NCBI GenBank assembly: GCA_946412445.1
Contig: CAMKHH010000127.1
Location: 1 to 5,092 of the forward strand
DNA: 5,092 nucleotides
Direction of reading: 5' to 3'
From: an uncultured Eubacterium sp.
GTDB taxonomy: Bacteria > Bacillota > Clostridia > Lachnospirales > Lachnospiraceae
Both the position numbers and the translations under genes were made by a program. The notes beneath the pieces were generated by a model. That model saw only the letters and a program-made list of their open reading frames with translations. It searched no databases and was not told the DNA's origin. Below, piece after piece: positions 1 through 5,092 of the stretch. Position 1 is the stretch's first letter; each line of letters opens with the position of its first letter.

Positions 1-1888
1 GCACTAGAGATAAATCGCTTAAACTTTGTATGGTTCCGGCAAATAATTTCTGTTGTCCATTCAATATCGTCATCAGATCTTTATTGATCCTGGTGTCAAT
101 ATCCTGTAATTGACTGCTCATGCTCCAAACCATCTGCCTCTCTTCCCCTTTGGGTTCTCCATTCAAAGCATAGATTTCCTTTAAAGTATTAAGATATGCA
201 GTCAGTGCCTGTTCATCCACCGCCTGTCCAGGCTTCCAGATGTTATTCATGGATAGCTTAAGGAGAAAGCGCGCCAGCTGATCCGATTGATAGGAACCAA
301 TCAGCGTTTCTAAATCCGGGTTCTCCGCTTTTACTTTGGGCAATGCCGCCGCCAGTTCCGAAAGGTTCCTAATCTTCTGAACATAGTCTTTATCTCCTGC
401 TAAAACAGGCAGTGCAAAACGCATCGGAATCGCATAAACCTTTTCTTTGACTTGGTTTGCCAAAAGTATCTTTTCAAAAAATGCATTTTCTTTTTTTGCA
501 GCTTCCAGGATTTCAGTGGTATCTGCCAGAACTCCCTTTGCTATATAAGAGTTCAAAGGCAGGTCATCGGTAATCAATATATCCGGTCCATTCCCGGACA
601 TAATACTGGTATTCAGTGTCTTGATTGCATCATCCATCGTTACTGCATCATCCCCTGACATACCTGTTTCGAGAGAAATATAGTAGTCTGGATATTTTGT
701 CTGGAAGTTGGCAATCGCCTGTCGGACGAACTGATTGTCCCTTAATGAGTAGACCTTTAGTTCTTTTTCCGGAATGGCCGACACCTCTTTTGAATAGGTG
801 TAATCTTTCAACACATGCCCGCTTTCTGTTTCGTATATCCCTAAAAAGCCACCATCTTTTTTCTCTATCATATCTCTCAATATGAGCTTGGGATTATATA
901 AAGAAGACAGGGAACCATTGATAAGGCGTTCCATTTCACCGGCTCCAAAGGTATGGTGATAGAAACCCGTTTCATCGGCATAATAGATGCCTTTTTTCCC
1001 ATCGGAAAAGACTTTTCCCTGTCCGATCCCCATCATCATATCCGTATCCTCTTCCTCACTCTTACCGGAAAAATAATTCTTAAAGGCCGGCTCCTGGTCC
1101 ATCAGCTTACCGCTTTCCATATCATATACATCAATACCGGCGGATGTCAGTACCACCAGACGATTTCCTGCTACAACGAGATTCTTAAGATAAGTTGTTT
1201 CAGAAGTGGGTTGGCACAAGGTTTTAACAATTTCCCCTGTTTTTGGATCAATCAGGTAGACATTGTTTCCACCCATGTCTGCGCCTACCAGCATACCATC
1301 CTCAGTAATCTGCATGTGCATCAGGAAATTATTAGCTGCTTCAAAGACTTCCTCGATTCTTTCTCCGGATTTCTCATCTCCACCTGCTATGTCAGCCTCA
1401 ACATCTTCCTCCATTGAGGTAGTTACCTGTTTCTGCAATCCCTCCAATGCCGGAAGTTCAATCGGGATTTTTGTTTCCGTTCCATCCGTATCTACCCTGC
1501 GGCAGCCGTTGGCATAGGACAACAAAAGCCCTCCCTTACTATCTAGTTTCGCTTCTACCAGATACCCCTTTTCTCCATCTATTTCCTGTATCTCATACTG
1601 GAACCTGGATGGTTCAAATGTCTTTCCATTGTCCTTGGAATCGAAGATTCCGTTGTTAGACAGCATACGGATTGTACCATCTTCTAATGTACGCATCGCT
1701 AATATAGCTTCTACGTTTTCTGGTAGCTTTACTTCACTTTCTAAGTACCGCCCCTTTCCATTTCCCCCGGCAGCTCCCCCCGCCTTGCTTTTTTTATTAC
1801 TATCGGCACCTCCCTGACCACAGGCAGTTACAAGCAGCACACTTACGCACAGCAGCGTGCTTATGATTCTTTTCGGTAATCCCTTCAT
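1..1888 (-). CDS. Large secreted lipoprotein: propeller-like N-terminal region fused to an extracellular solute-binding domain (3' end outside window)
   Basis: The frame stays open from the ATG at 1888 to the left edge, giving 629 residues with no stop. The start is fixed by an AAGGAGG site 5 nt upstream. Residues 1-22 are a lipoprotein signal peptide (KR at 6-7, hydrophobic 8-20, lipobox VTAC with Cys23 as lipidation site). A Gly/Lys/Ala-rich tether covers 24-47. Residues about 50-370 look like beta-propeller blades: an Asp-box SKDNGKTF at 84-91, a VYLIDPKTGE strand-turn at 210-219 and DVYDMESGKL at 253-262. An acidic, probably disordered insert lies at 157-182. From about 374 (ELKVYSL, then a helix ending TKYPDYYISLE) it resembles ABC-type family 1 solute-binding proteins, with GNGPDILITDDLP around Asp436 and VYAIP at 484-488. 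It should be anchored outside the cytoplasmic membrane. The ligand is unknown. Transcription diverges from the two-component operon, suggesting shared control or a sensory partnership (inference). The solute-binding call is fairly secure; the propeller call is tentative. Confidence 0.85.
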   Translation of the reverse strand, partial: MKGLPKRIISTLLCVSVLLVTACGQGGADSNKKSKAGGAAGGNGKGRYLESEVKLPENVEAILAMRTLEDGTIRMLSNNGIFDSKDNGKTFEPSRFQYEIQEIDGEKGYLVEAKLDSKGGLLLSYANGCRRVDTDGTETKIPIELPALEGLQKQVTTSMEEDVEADIAGGDEKSGERIEEVFEAANNFLMHMQITEDGMLVGADMGGNNVYLIDPKTGEIVKTLCQPTSETTYLKNLVVAGNRLVVLTSAGIDVYDMESGKLMDQEPAFKNYFSGKSEEEDTDMMMGIGQGKVFSDGKKGIYYADETGFYHHTFGAGEMERLINGSLSSLYNPKLILRDMIEKKDGGFLGIYETESGHVLKDYTYSKEVSAIPEKELKVYSLRDNQFVRQAIANFQTKYPDYYISLETGMSGDDAVTMDDAIKTLNTSIMSGNGPDILITDDLPLNSYIAKGVLADTTEILEAAKKENAFFEKILLANQVKEKVYAIPMRFALPVLAGDKDYVQKIRNLSELAAALPKVKAENPDLETLIGSYQSDQLARFLLKLSMNNIWKPGQAVDEQALTAYLNTLKEIYALNGEPKGEERQMVWSMSSQLQDIDTRINKDLMTILNGQQKLFAGTIQSLSDLSLV

Positions 1889-1893
1889 CTGTT

Positions 1894-1900
1894 CCTCCTT
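1894..1900 (-). promoter_or_regulatory. Ribosome binding site of the lipoprotein gene
   Basis: The minus strand reads AAGGAGG, a perfect Shine-Dalgarno core, 5 nt before the ATG at 1888. It fixes the start of the lipoprotein, which has no annotated end inside the window. Confidence 0.85.
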
Positions 1901-1917
1901 GTTGATGTAATGCAGTC

Positions 1918-1926
1918 AGCATACCA
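1918..1926 (-). promoter_or_regulatory. Candidate extended -10 promoter for the lipoprotein gene
   Basis: The minus strand reads TGG then TATGCT, a TGn-extended -10 matching TATAAT at 4 of 6 positions. It would give a leader of roughly 23 nt that just includes the ribosome binding site. No convincing -35 hexamer lies 16-18 bp upstream; that spot is occupied by the edge of the inverted repeat at 1943-1957, so an activator could substitute. Weak call. Confidence 0.35.
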
Positions 1927-1942
1927 GAGTTTTCTTTAAACT

Positions 1943-2031
1943 ATCTCTAAAAATCTCAGGAATTGAAACTTCACGATTTCTTCACATTTTTTCTTCTTAA
2001 GATTTTCTGTATTTACAGAGATTTTAGAGAT
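1943..2031. repeat. Near-perfect inverted repeat in the divergent intergenic region, possible operator pair
   Basis: The left arm (1943-1957) read on the minus strand is GAGATTTTTAGAGAT. The right arm (2018-2031) read on the plus strand is GAGATTTTAGAGAT. They are identical except for one extra T, and are separated by 60 bp. Each arm lies upstream of, and points towards, one of the two divergent genes. The right arm covers the -35 region of the plus-strand promoter; the left arm lies about 20 bp upstream of the candidate minus-strand -10. This arrangement suits binding of one regulator at both promoters, plausibly the adjacent response regulator. The long spacer makes an RNA hairpin role unlikely. 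Function is inferred. Confidence 0.5.
1970..1985 (+). promoter_or_regulatory. Tandem TTCAC direct repeat with 11-bp spacing, candidate OmpR/PhoB-type binding box
   Basis: TTCACG begins at 1970 and TTCACA at 1981, so the two half-sites recur after exactly 11 bp, on the same face of the helix. OmpR/PhoB-family regulators bind as head-to-tail dimers to such 11-bp direct repeats; the Bacillus PhoP box (TTNACA with 5-bp gaps) is a close analogue. The box lies between the arms of the inverted repeat, about 55 bp upstream of the response regulator's -10. Its link to the neighbouring regulator is inferred from family knowledge and position. Confidence 0.4.
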
Positions 2032-2036
2032 ATCTG

Positions 2037-2045
2037 TGCTATAAT
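2037..2045 (+). promoter_or_regulatory. Extended -10 promoter of the two-component operon
   Basis: TGC followed by a perfect TATAAT (2040-2045) forms a strong TGn-extended -10 element. Transcription would start near 2052, leaving a leader of about 24 nt with the ribosome binding site. The best -35-like hexamer, TTTACA at 2012-2017, is 22 bp away, too far for a standard promoter. The expected -35 position falls in the right arm of the inverted repeat, consistent with regulator-dependent control. Confidence 0.65.
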
Positions 2046-2060
2046 CGTTACAATTATAGG

Positions 2061-2067
2061 AAAGGAG
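2061..2067 (+). promoter_or_regulatory. Ribosome binding site of the response regulator
   Basis: AAAGGAG lies 8 nt before the ATG at 2076. The optimal spacing fixes the start of the response regulator. Confidence 0.85.
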
Positions 2068-2075
2068 CCAAACGA

Positions 2076-2756
2076 ATGCGTATTCTATTGATTGAGGACG
2101 ATATTAACTTATGTGATTCTTTATCTTTTCAATTGGAAAAGGAGAGTTTCTCGGTAGATTTATGTCACGATGGCAATGATGCCCTGCATTTTATTCAGCA
2201 GCATGCCTATGATTTGATTTTACTGGATCGAATGCTTCCTGGAAAAGACGGTATCCAGGTATTAGAGGAGCTTAGACACAGTGGAATTAAAATACCGGTA
2301 ATTATGATTACTGCACTGGGAGAACTGCATGATAAAGTAGATGGATTGGATTCCGGAGCCGACGATTATATCGTAAAACCATTTGCCTACGAGGAATTGA
2401 TGGCTCGGATCCGCAGCATTAACCGCCGTCCGCTGCATTGGACCAGCAATTCCTTACTGGAGGTTGCGGATATCTGCCTTGATACTTCCCGGAAATTACT
2501 TACGAAGTCCCCGGCCTTTTGTACCCTGTCCAAACGGGAATCGGATTTACTGGAAGTCTTTTTGCGCAACCCAGATCAGACGCTGCCGCGCAATATTCTG
2601 CTGGAAAAATTCTGGGTACCGGATGCAGAAGTCGAGGAGGGTAACCTGGACAATTATATTCATTTTTTAAGGCGGCGCCTTAAAACTGTCCAAAGTGTTT
2701 TGAAGCTTACAACCATCCGGGGAGTCGGCTATCGTCTGGAGGCTGCAAATGCTTAA
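2076..2756 (+). CDS. OmpR/PhoB-family two-component response regulator
   Basis: This 226-residue cytoplasmic transcription factor has the usual length and layout of the OmpR/PhoB class. The receiver domain (about 1-117) has the acidic pair Asp8-Asp9, phospho-acceptor Asp51 in LLDRMLPGKDG, Thr79 in MITA, Tyr98 and the conserved Lys101-Pro102. A short linker leads to a winged-helix DNA-binding domain (about 127-223) with the TLSKRE motif at 150-155, a likely recognition helix at 189-204 (GNLDNYIHFLRRRLKT) and the terminal hairpin GVGYRL at 216-221. All catalytic positions are intact, so it should be phosphorylated by the kinase encoded next, whose start overlaps its last 8 bp. Targets are unknown. 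The repeats in the upstream divergent region and the lipoprotein gene opposite are the obvious candidates, including autoregulation. No specific subfamily name can be assigned from sequence alone. Confidence 0.96.
   Translation: MRILLIEDDINLCDSLSFQLEKESFSVDLCHDGNDALHFIQQHAYDLILLDRMLPGKDGIQVLEELRHSGIKIPVIMITALGELHDKVDGLDSGADDYIVKPFAYEELMARIRSINRRPLHWTSNSLLEVADICLDTSRKLLTKSPAFCTLSKRESDLLEVFLRNPDQTLPRNILLEKFWVPDAEVEEGNLDNYIHFLRRRLKTVQSVLKLTTIRGVGYRLEAANA
2738..2742 (+). promoter_or_regulatory. Ribosome binding site of the histidine kinase, inside the response regulator gene
   Basis: GGAGG lies 6 nt before the ATG at 2749, within the last codons of the response regulator. With the 8-bp overlap of the two reading frames it indicates translational coupling and supports this kinase start. 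Confidence 0.75.
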
Positions 2757-4044
2757 AAAGTTACATATACAAATGACTATTTTCTGTACGCTGATTACGG
2801 GCATCATCATGGTTAGTATGTCCGTAATCAATATTCTCTCTTCTGAACGTTCCTTAAGAGAAAATGCCTACATTTCATTTCAAAACGATGTATCCTCTAT
2901 ACTGGCCAGCCTCGAAAATCAGTCCATTATCTCACATGAATGGCTCACCCGCATGGAGATAAATGAACAATATCTGATTTCCCTGTCGAATAACGGAGTC
3001 CCCCTCCTCTATGATACGTTAAAATACTCCGAAGAACGCTCGGCGCTCCTGGCAAATGCATCTCGTCTGGCTCTGTCAGAATACGGCTTTCAACCCTCCG
3101 ACCTGGAGAATAAAAGCGTCCTGACAAAGCAACTTTCCTATGTTCTGCATGAGAAGAATAAAGAACAGTTTTATCTATCTGCCGCAAACATTCCCAAACA
3201 AGGCTACTATCTGCGTATCCAGGTATTATATCCCTTAGCTCCATTGCATGCACAGATTGCACGACAGCGGATACAATTTTTCACCCTGGATTTCCTGGGA
3301 GTGATTCTGCTCTTTATTTTTTCTTACTTTTTTACCAGGCAAATGCTGCTTCCAATCAAGAAAAACCAGGAACAGCAGATACAATTTGTCGCCTCTGCTT
3401 CACATGAATTACGCACGCCTCTGACCGTCATACTCTCCAGCCTGTCGGCAATGACGAAAGCCGATGAAGCCAATCAGAAGCGTTTCCAGAATATGATTTT
3501 ATCAGAAGGGCAAAGAATGTCGCGGTTAATCAATGATTTATTAACGCTGGCCCAGGTTGATCATACCAACTTTACCCTACAGCTTGATGCTGTCTGGCTG
3601 GACACACTGCTGCTTGATAGCGCTGAGAAATTCGAACCTCTGGCAGAGAAAAAAGATATCCGTCTGACGGTAACACTGCCTGATGAAATTATAGCGCACT
3701 GCGCCGGTGATGCACAGCGTCTGGCACAGGTTCTGGCGATTCTTTTGGATAATGCCATAAGCTACACGCCCACAGGCGGGCGTATCGGTCTGGCCTTATA
3801 CCAGCATCACAATCACCTGGAAATCCGTGTAGCCGACAGCGGGCCAGGCATTCCTGATGCGTACATAAAACAGATTTGGAACCGCTTTTACCGAATGGAT
3901 AAAAGCCATTCAGATCGTAAGCATTTTGGTCTCGGACTCCCCATTGCTAAAGAGATTATCAGAAGCCATCGCGGGAATATCTGGGCCTCGAATGATTCAG
4001 AATATGGAGGTGCGGTGTTTATCATTACGTTACCATTGCTATAA
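2749..4044 (+). CDS. Membrane sensor histidine kinase, partner of the preceding response regulator
   Basis: This 431-residue class I histidine kinase has a membrane segment at about 9-28, an extracellular sensor of about 145 residues (29-176), a second membrane segment at about 177-196, and then the cytoplasmic kinase. The H-box is SASHELRTPLTVI with phospho-acceptor His219. The N-box is LLDNAISYTP with Asn335, the G1 box is ADSGPGIPD (Asp363), the F-box region is NRFYRMDKSHS, and G2 is GLGLPIAKEI (394-403). The ending GGAVFIITLPLL is complete, so the gene is not truncated by the nearby junction. Only about 22 residues separate membrane segment 2 from His219. A residual LLPIKK is present but a full HAMP domain is not, so the signal would pass almost directly into the dimerisation helix. 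The sensor region has no motif I recognise, so the stimulus is unknown. The lipoprotein encoded opposite could present a ligand to it (inference). Confidence 0.96.
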   Translation: MLKKLHIQMTIFCTLITGIIMVSMSVINILSSERSLRENAYISFQNDVSSILASLENQSIISHEWLTRMEINEQYLISLSNNGVPLLYDTLKYSEERSALLANASRLALSEYGFQPSDLENKSVLTKQLSYVLHEKNKEQFYLSAANIPKQGYYLRIQVLYPLAPLHAQIARQRIQFFTLDFLGVILLFIFSYFFTRQMLLPIKKNQEQQIQFVASASHELRTPLTVILSSLSAMTKADEANQKRFQNMILSEGQRMSRLINDLLTLAQVDHTNFTLQLDAVWLDTLLLDSAEKFEPLAEKKDIRLTVTLPDEIIAHCAGDAQRLAQVLAILLDNAISYTPTGGRIGLALYQHHNHLEIRVADSGPGIPDAYIKQIWNRFYRMDKSHSDRKHFGLGLPIAKEIIRSHRGNIWASNDSEYGGAVFIITLPLL

Positions 4045-4092
4045 ATGCTGCACAGCTCTGCTTGATTACCGCATAATCCATCTGAGGTCCTG
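4045..4092. other. Junction between the two-component locus and the broken ars operon
   Basis: The kinase ends normally at 4044. ArsD-like sequence on the opposite strand is recognisable only down to about 4093. The roughly 48 bp between belong clearly to neither: none of the three minus-strand frames continues ArsD, and there is no insertion-sequence end, tRNA fragment or obvious direct repeat. No stem-loop terminator with a T tract is visible although two transcription units converge here. The last codons of the arsD remnant (after about residue 38) are read through this foreign stretch. Confidence 0.5.
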
Positions 4093-4215
4093 TACTCCAT
4101 TCTTTTTTAATGCATTTAAAACGGTAGATATGCGGATTAGTTCAGGGTCAACACCTACGCCGCAGATCCCGGTTTCACAACACATAGCAGGTTCATAAAT
4201 AGGCATTTACTTCAT
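4066..4215 (-). pseudogene. arsD: Truncated arsD, arsenite metallochaperone remnant
   Basis: ArsD binds As(III) through a Cys-Cys-x4-Cys cluster and passes it to the ArsA ATPase. From the ATG at 4206 the frame gives 46 residues starting MPIYEPAMCCETGICG, with Cys9, Cys10 and Cys15 in the family spacing, then GVDPELIRIST and LKKNGV, all typical of the ArsD N-terminus. After Val38 the sequence (QDLRWIMR, then TAA at 4066-4068) no longer resembles ArsD, whose usual length is about 110-120 residues, so roughly two thirds is missing. The start is also damaged: the best-placed ATG (4215, 10 nt after AAGGAG) reads ATG-AAG-TAA, and the TAA is followed at once by the ATG at 4206. Many relatives begin MKKM, so one A-to-T change would explain this. 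It lies downstream of acr3 on the same strand. ArsD identity is confident; loss of function is inferred. Confidence 0.85.
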
Positions 4216-4225
4216 AATAAAATCT

Positions 4226-4231
4226 CTCCTT
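4226..4231 (-). promoter_or_regulatory. Ribosome binding site of the arsD remnant
   Basis: The minus strand reads AAGGAG, 10 nt before the ATG at 4215 but 19 nt before the ATG at 4206. The spacing argues that 4215 was the original start, which now runs into a stop at the third codon. Expression from 4206 would need reinitiation. Confidence 0.7.
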
Positions 4232-4279
4232 AAAAATTATTTTTTTAGTTTATTAGCAAGACGCAGGTGATTTCCTCTT

Positions 4280-5092
4280 TCATGTTGTAAACCAACCTTT
4301 CGTACGGTTAACAATATTTACAAGAAGAAGCATAACAGGAACCTCGGTTAATACACCAACCGTACAGACAAGCACAACAGGCGAAGTCGGTCCATAAAGA
4401 GCAATCGCTACTGCTACGGACAACTCAAAGAAATCAGACGCACCTATCAGTGCGGCAGGGGCGGCGATATTGTGCGGCTGCTTGAATACCTTGCACATGA
4501 TATATGCAAAGGCAGAAGTGATCACGTTTTGCAAAACTAATGGTACTGCAATAAGTAATACATGAAACGGACTGCTTAAAATTGTATCACCCTGGAAAGT
4601 AAATATGATAATAAGTGTTAAGAGCAATCCTATTGTGGTAATGCTGTCAAATTTAGATACAAATTTTTCGTTAAAGTATTCCAAACCACGTTTTCTTTCT
4701 ATGATCGTTCTTGTCAGTGCACCAGCCACAAGGGGAATGATCACAAACAGCACAATGGAAAGTATTAAGGTATCCCACGGTACAAACATGTTGTTTACCC
4801 CAAGCAAAAAGGAAACGATAGGAACAAACGCCACAAGAATAATCAGGTCATTAACAGCAACCTGTACTAAGGTGTGTGCCGGGTCGCCTTTTGTCAGATT
4901 ACTCCAGACAAACACCATAGCCGTGCAGGGGGCAGCACCCAAAAGGACAGCACCGGCAACATAGCTCTGTGCAAGGTCAGCCGGAATTACGGATTTGAAC
5001 ACAGCGTAAAAGAAAAATGAGGCAAGCCCAAACATCAAGAATGGCTTTATTAACCAGCTCGTTCCTGTGGATATAAGAAGTCCCTGTGGATG
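4280..5092 (-). CDS. acr3: Acr3-family arsenite efflux permease, C-terminal 270 residues (5' end outside window)
   Basis: The frame is open from the right edge to TGA at 4280-4282, giving 270 residues of a family normally near 350, so about 75-85 N-terminal residues lie beyond the window. Several hydrophobic segments fit the polytopic inner-membrane carrier. The key motif GAAPCTAMVFVWS carries the conserved Cys (residue 56 of the visible part) required for As(III) transport. GASDFFELSVAVAIALYG (about 217-234) and GVLTEVPVM (about 246-254, with a Glu 194 residues after the Cys) are further Acr3 signatures. Acr3 exports arsenite using the proton motive force and needs no ATPase, so it could work despite the broken arsD 64 bp downstream. 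The TTG/ATG codons at 5038/5035 are internal, because the frame and family-like sequence (TSWLIKPF) continue upstream. Its promoter and any arsR would lie to the right. Confidence 0.95.
   Translation of the reverse strand, partial: HPQGLLISTGTSWLIKPFLMFGLASFFFYAVFKSVIPADLAQSYVAGAVLLGAAPCTAMVFVWSNLTKGDPAHTLVQVAVNDLIILVAFVPIVSFLLGVNNMFVPWDTLILSIVLFVIIPLVAGALTRTIIERKRGLEYFNEKFVSKFDSITTIGLLLTLIIIFTFQGDTILSSPFHVLLIAVPLVLQNVITSAFAYIMCKVFKQPHNIAAPAALIGASDFFELSVAVAIALYGPTSPVVLVCTVGVLTEVPVMLLLVNIVNRTKGWFTT

Noticed and set aside
452..1817. Several plus-strand open frames (for example 953-1417, 154 codons, and 452-658, 625-885, 1263-1517, 1447-1659, 1629-1817)
   Set aside because: All lie antisense to the continuous lipoprotein frame, overlap one another, lack good ribosome binding sites and give low-complexity Ser/Phe/His-rich proteins typical of shadow frames.
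1995..2002. Palindrome TCTTAAGA as an operator centre
   Set aside because: At 8 bp in an AT-rich region it is expected often by chance, and it is not centred between the arms of the longer inverted repeat.
2387..3758. Minus-strand and alternative plus-strand frames inside the response regulator and kinase (2387-2569, 2464-2670, 2945-3262, 3561-3758)
   Set aside because: They overlap genes with clear conserved motifs and show no family features or initiation signals of their own.
4045..4092. Integration attachment site or insertion-sequence end at the junction
   Set aside because: No terminal inverted repeat, target-site duplication, tRNA end or dif-like sequence could be recognised, and no integrase or transposase lies in the window.
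3888..4198. Frames 3888-4100 (minus) and 3926-4198 (plus) spanning the kinase end and the junction
   Set aside because: The first is antisense to the kinase G2 region. The second is an out-of-frame read of the kinase end continued antisense to the arsD remnant. Neither resembles a known family or has a credible start.
4605..4964. Plus-strand frame of 119 codons opposite acr3
   Set aside because: It is antisense to the conserved permease, including its Cys motif, and has no supporting signal.
5036..5038. TTG at 5038 (or ATG at 5035) as the start of acr3
   Set aside because: The frame continues upstream to the window edge with Acr3-like sequence, and about 80 family residues would be missing, so these codons are internal.

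Overview
The window most likely comes from a low-to-moderate GC Bacillota genome, probably class Clostridia and plausibly Lachnospiraceae. This rests on strong AAGGAGG-type ribosome binding sites, lipoprotein and kinase sequences of clostridial style, and an Acr3/ArsD pair of the Firmicutes type. Taxonomy is inferred from protein style and not measured.

Layout. (1) Bases 1-1888, minus strand: the first 629 residues of a large secreted lipoprotein whose 3' end lies outside the window. It has a lipobox, a Gly/Lys-rich tether, a region that reads like beta-propeller blades (including one Asp-box), and then an ABC-type solute-binding domain. (2) Bases 1889-2075: a compact divergent control region with an extended -10 promoter for the rightward operon, a near-perfect inverted repeat and an 11-bp-phased tandem repeat. 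(3) Bases 2076-4044, plus strand: a two-component operon of an OmpR/PhoB-type response regulator and a membrane histidine kinase, overlapping by 8 bp. (4) Bases 4045-4279: a junction, then a broken arsD in the opposite orientation. (5) Bases 4280-5092, minus strand: the C-terminal 270 residues of an Acr3 arsenite efflux permease, whose 5' end lies beyond the right edge.

How the parts fit. The lipoprotein and the two-component system form a divergent unit that probably shares regulation: the lipoprotein could be the regulon target, the ligand-binding partner of the kinase, or both. The arsenic genes belong to a different operon reading towards the two-component system. It is cut off inside arsD about 38 codons in, with no arsA after it. 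This points to a past rearrangement (deletion or insertion) that joined the two loci between roughly 4045 and 4092, leaving the pump but not the ArsD chaperone. arsD also carries an in-frame TAA at codon 3 of its best-placed start.

I see no RNA gene, CRISPR array, insertion sequence or recognisable attachment site. The most unusual items are the propeller plus solute-binding fusion lipoprotein opposite a two-component system, the patterned divergent promoter region, and the arsD scar. None of these alone proves a new system.
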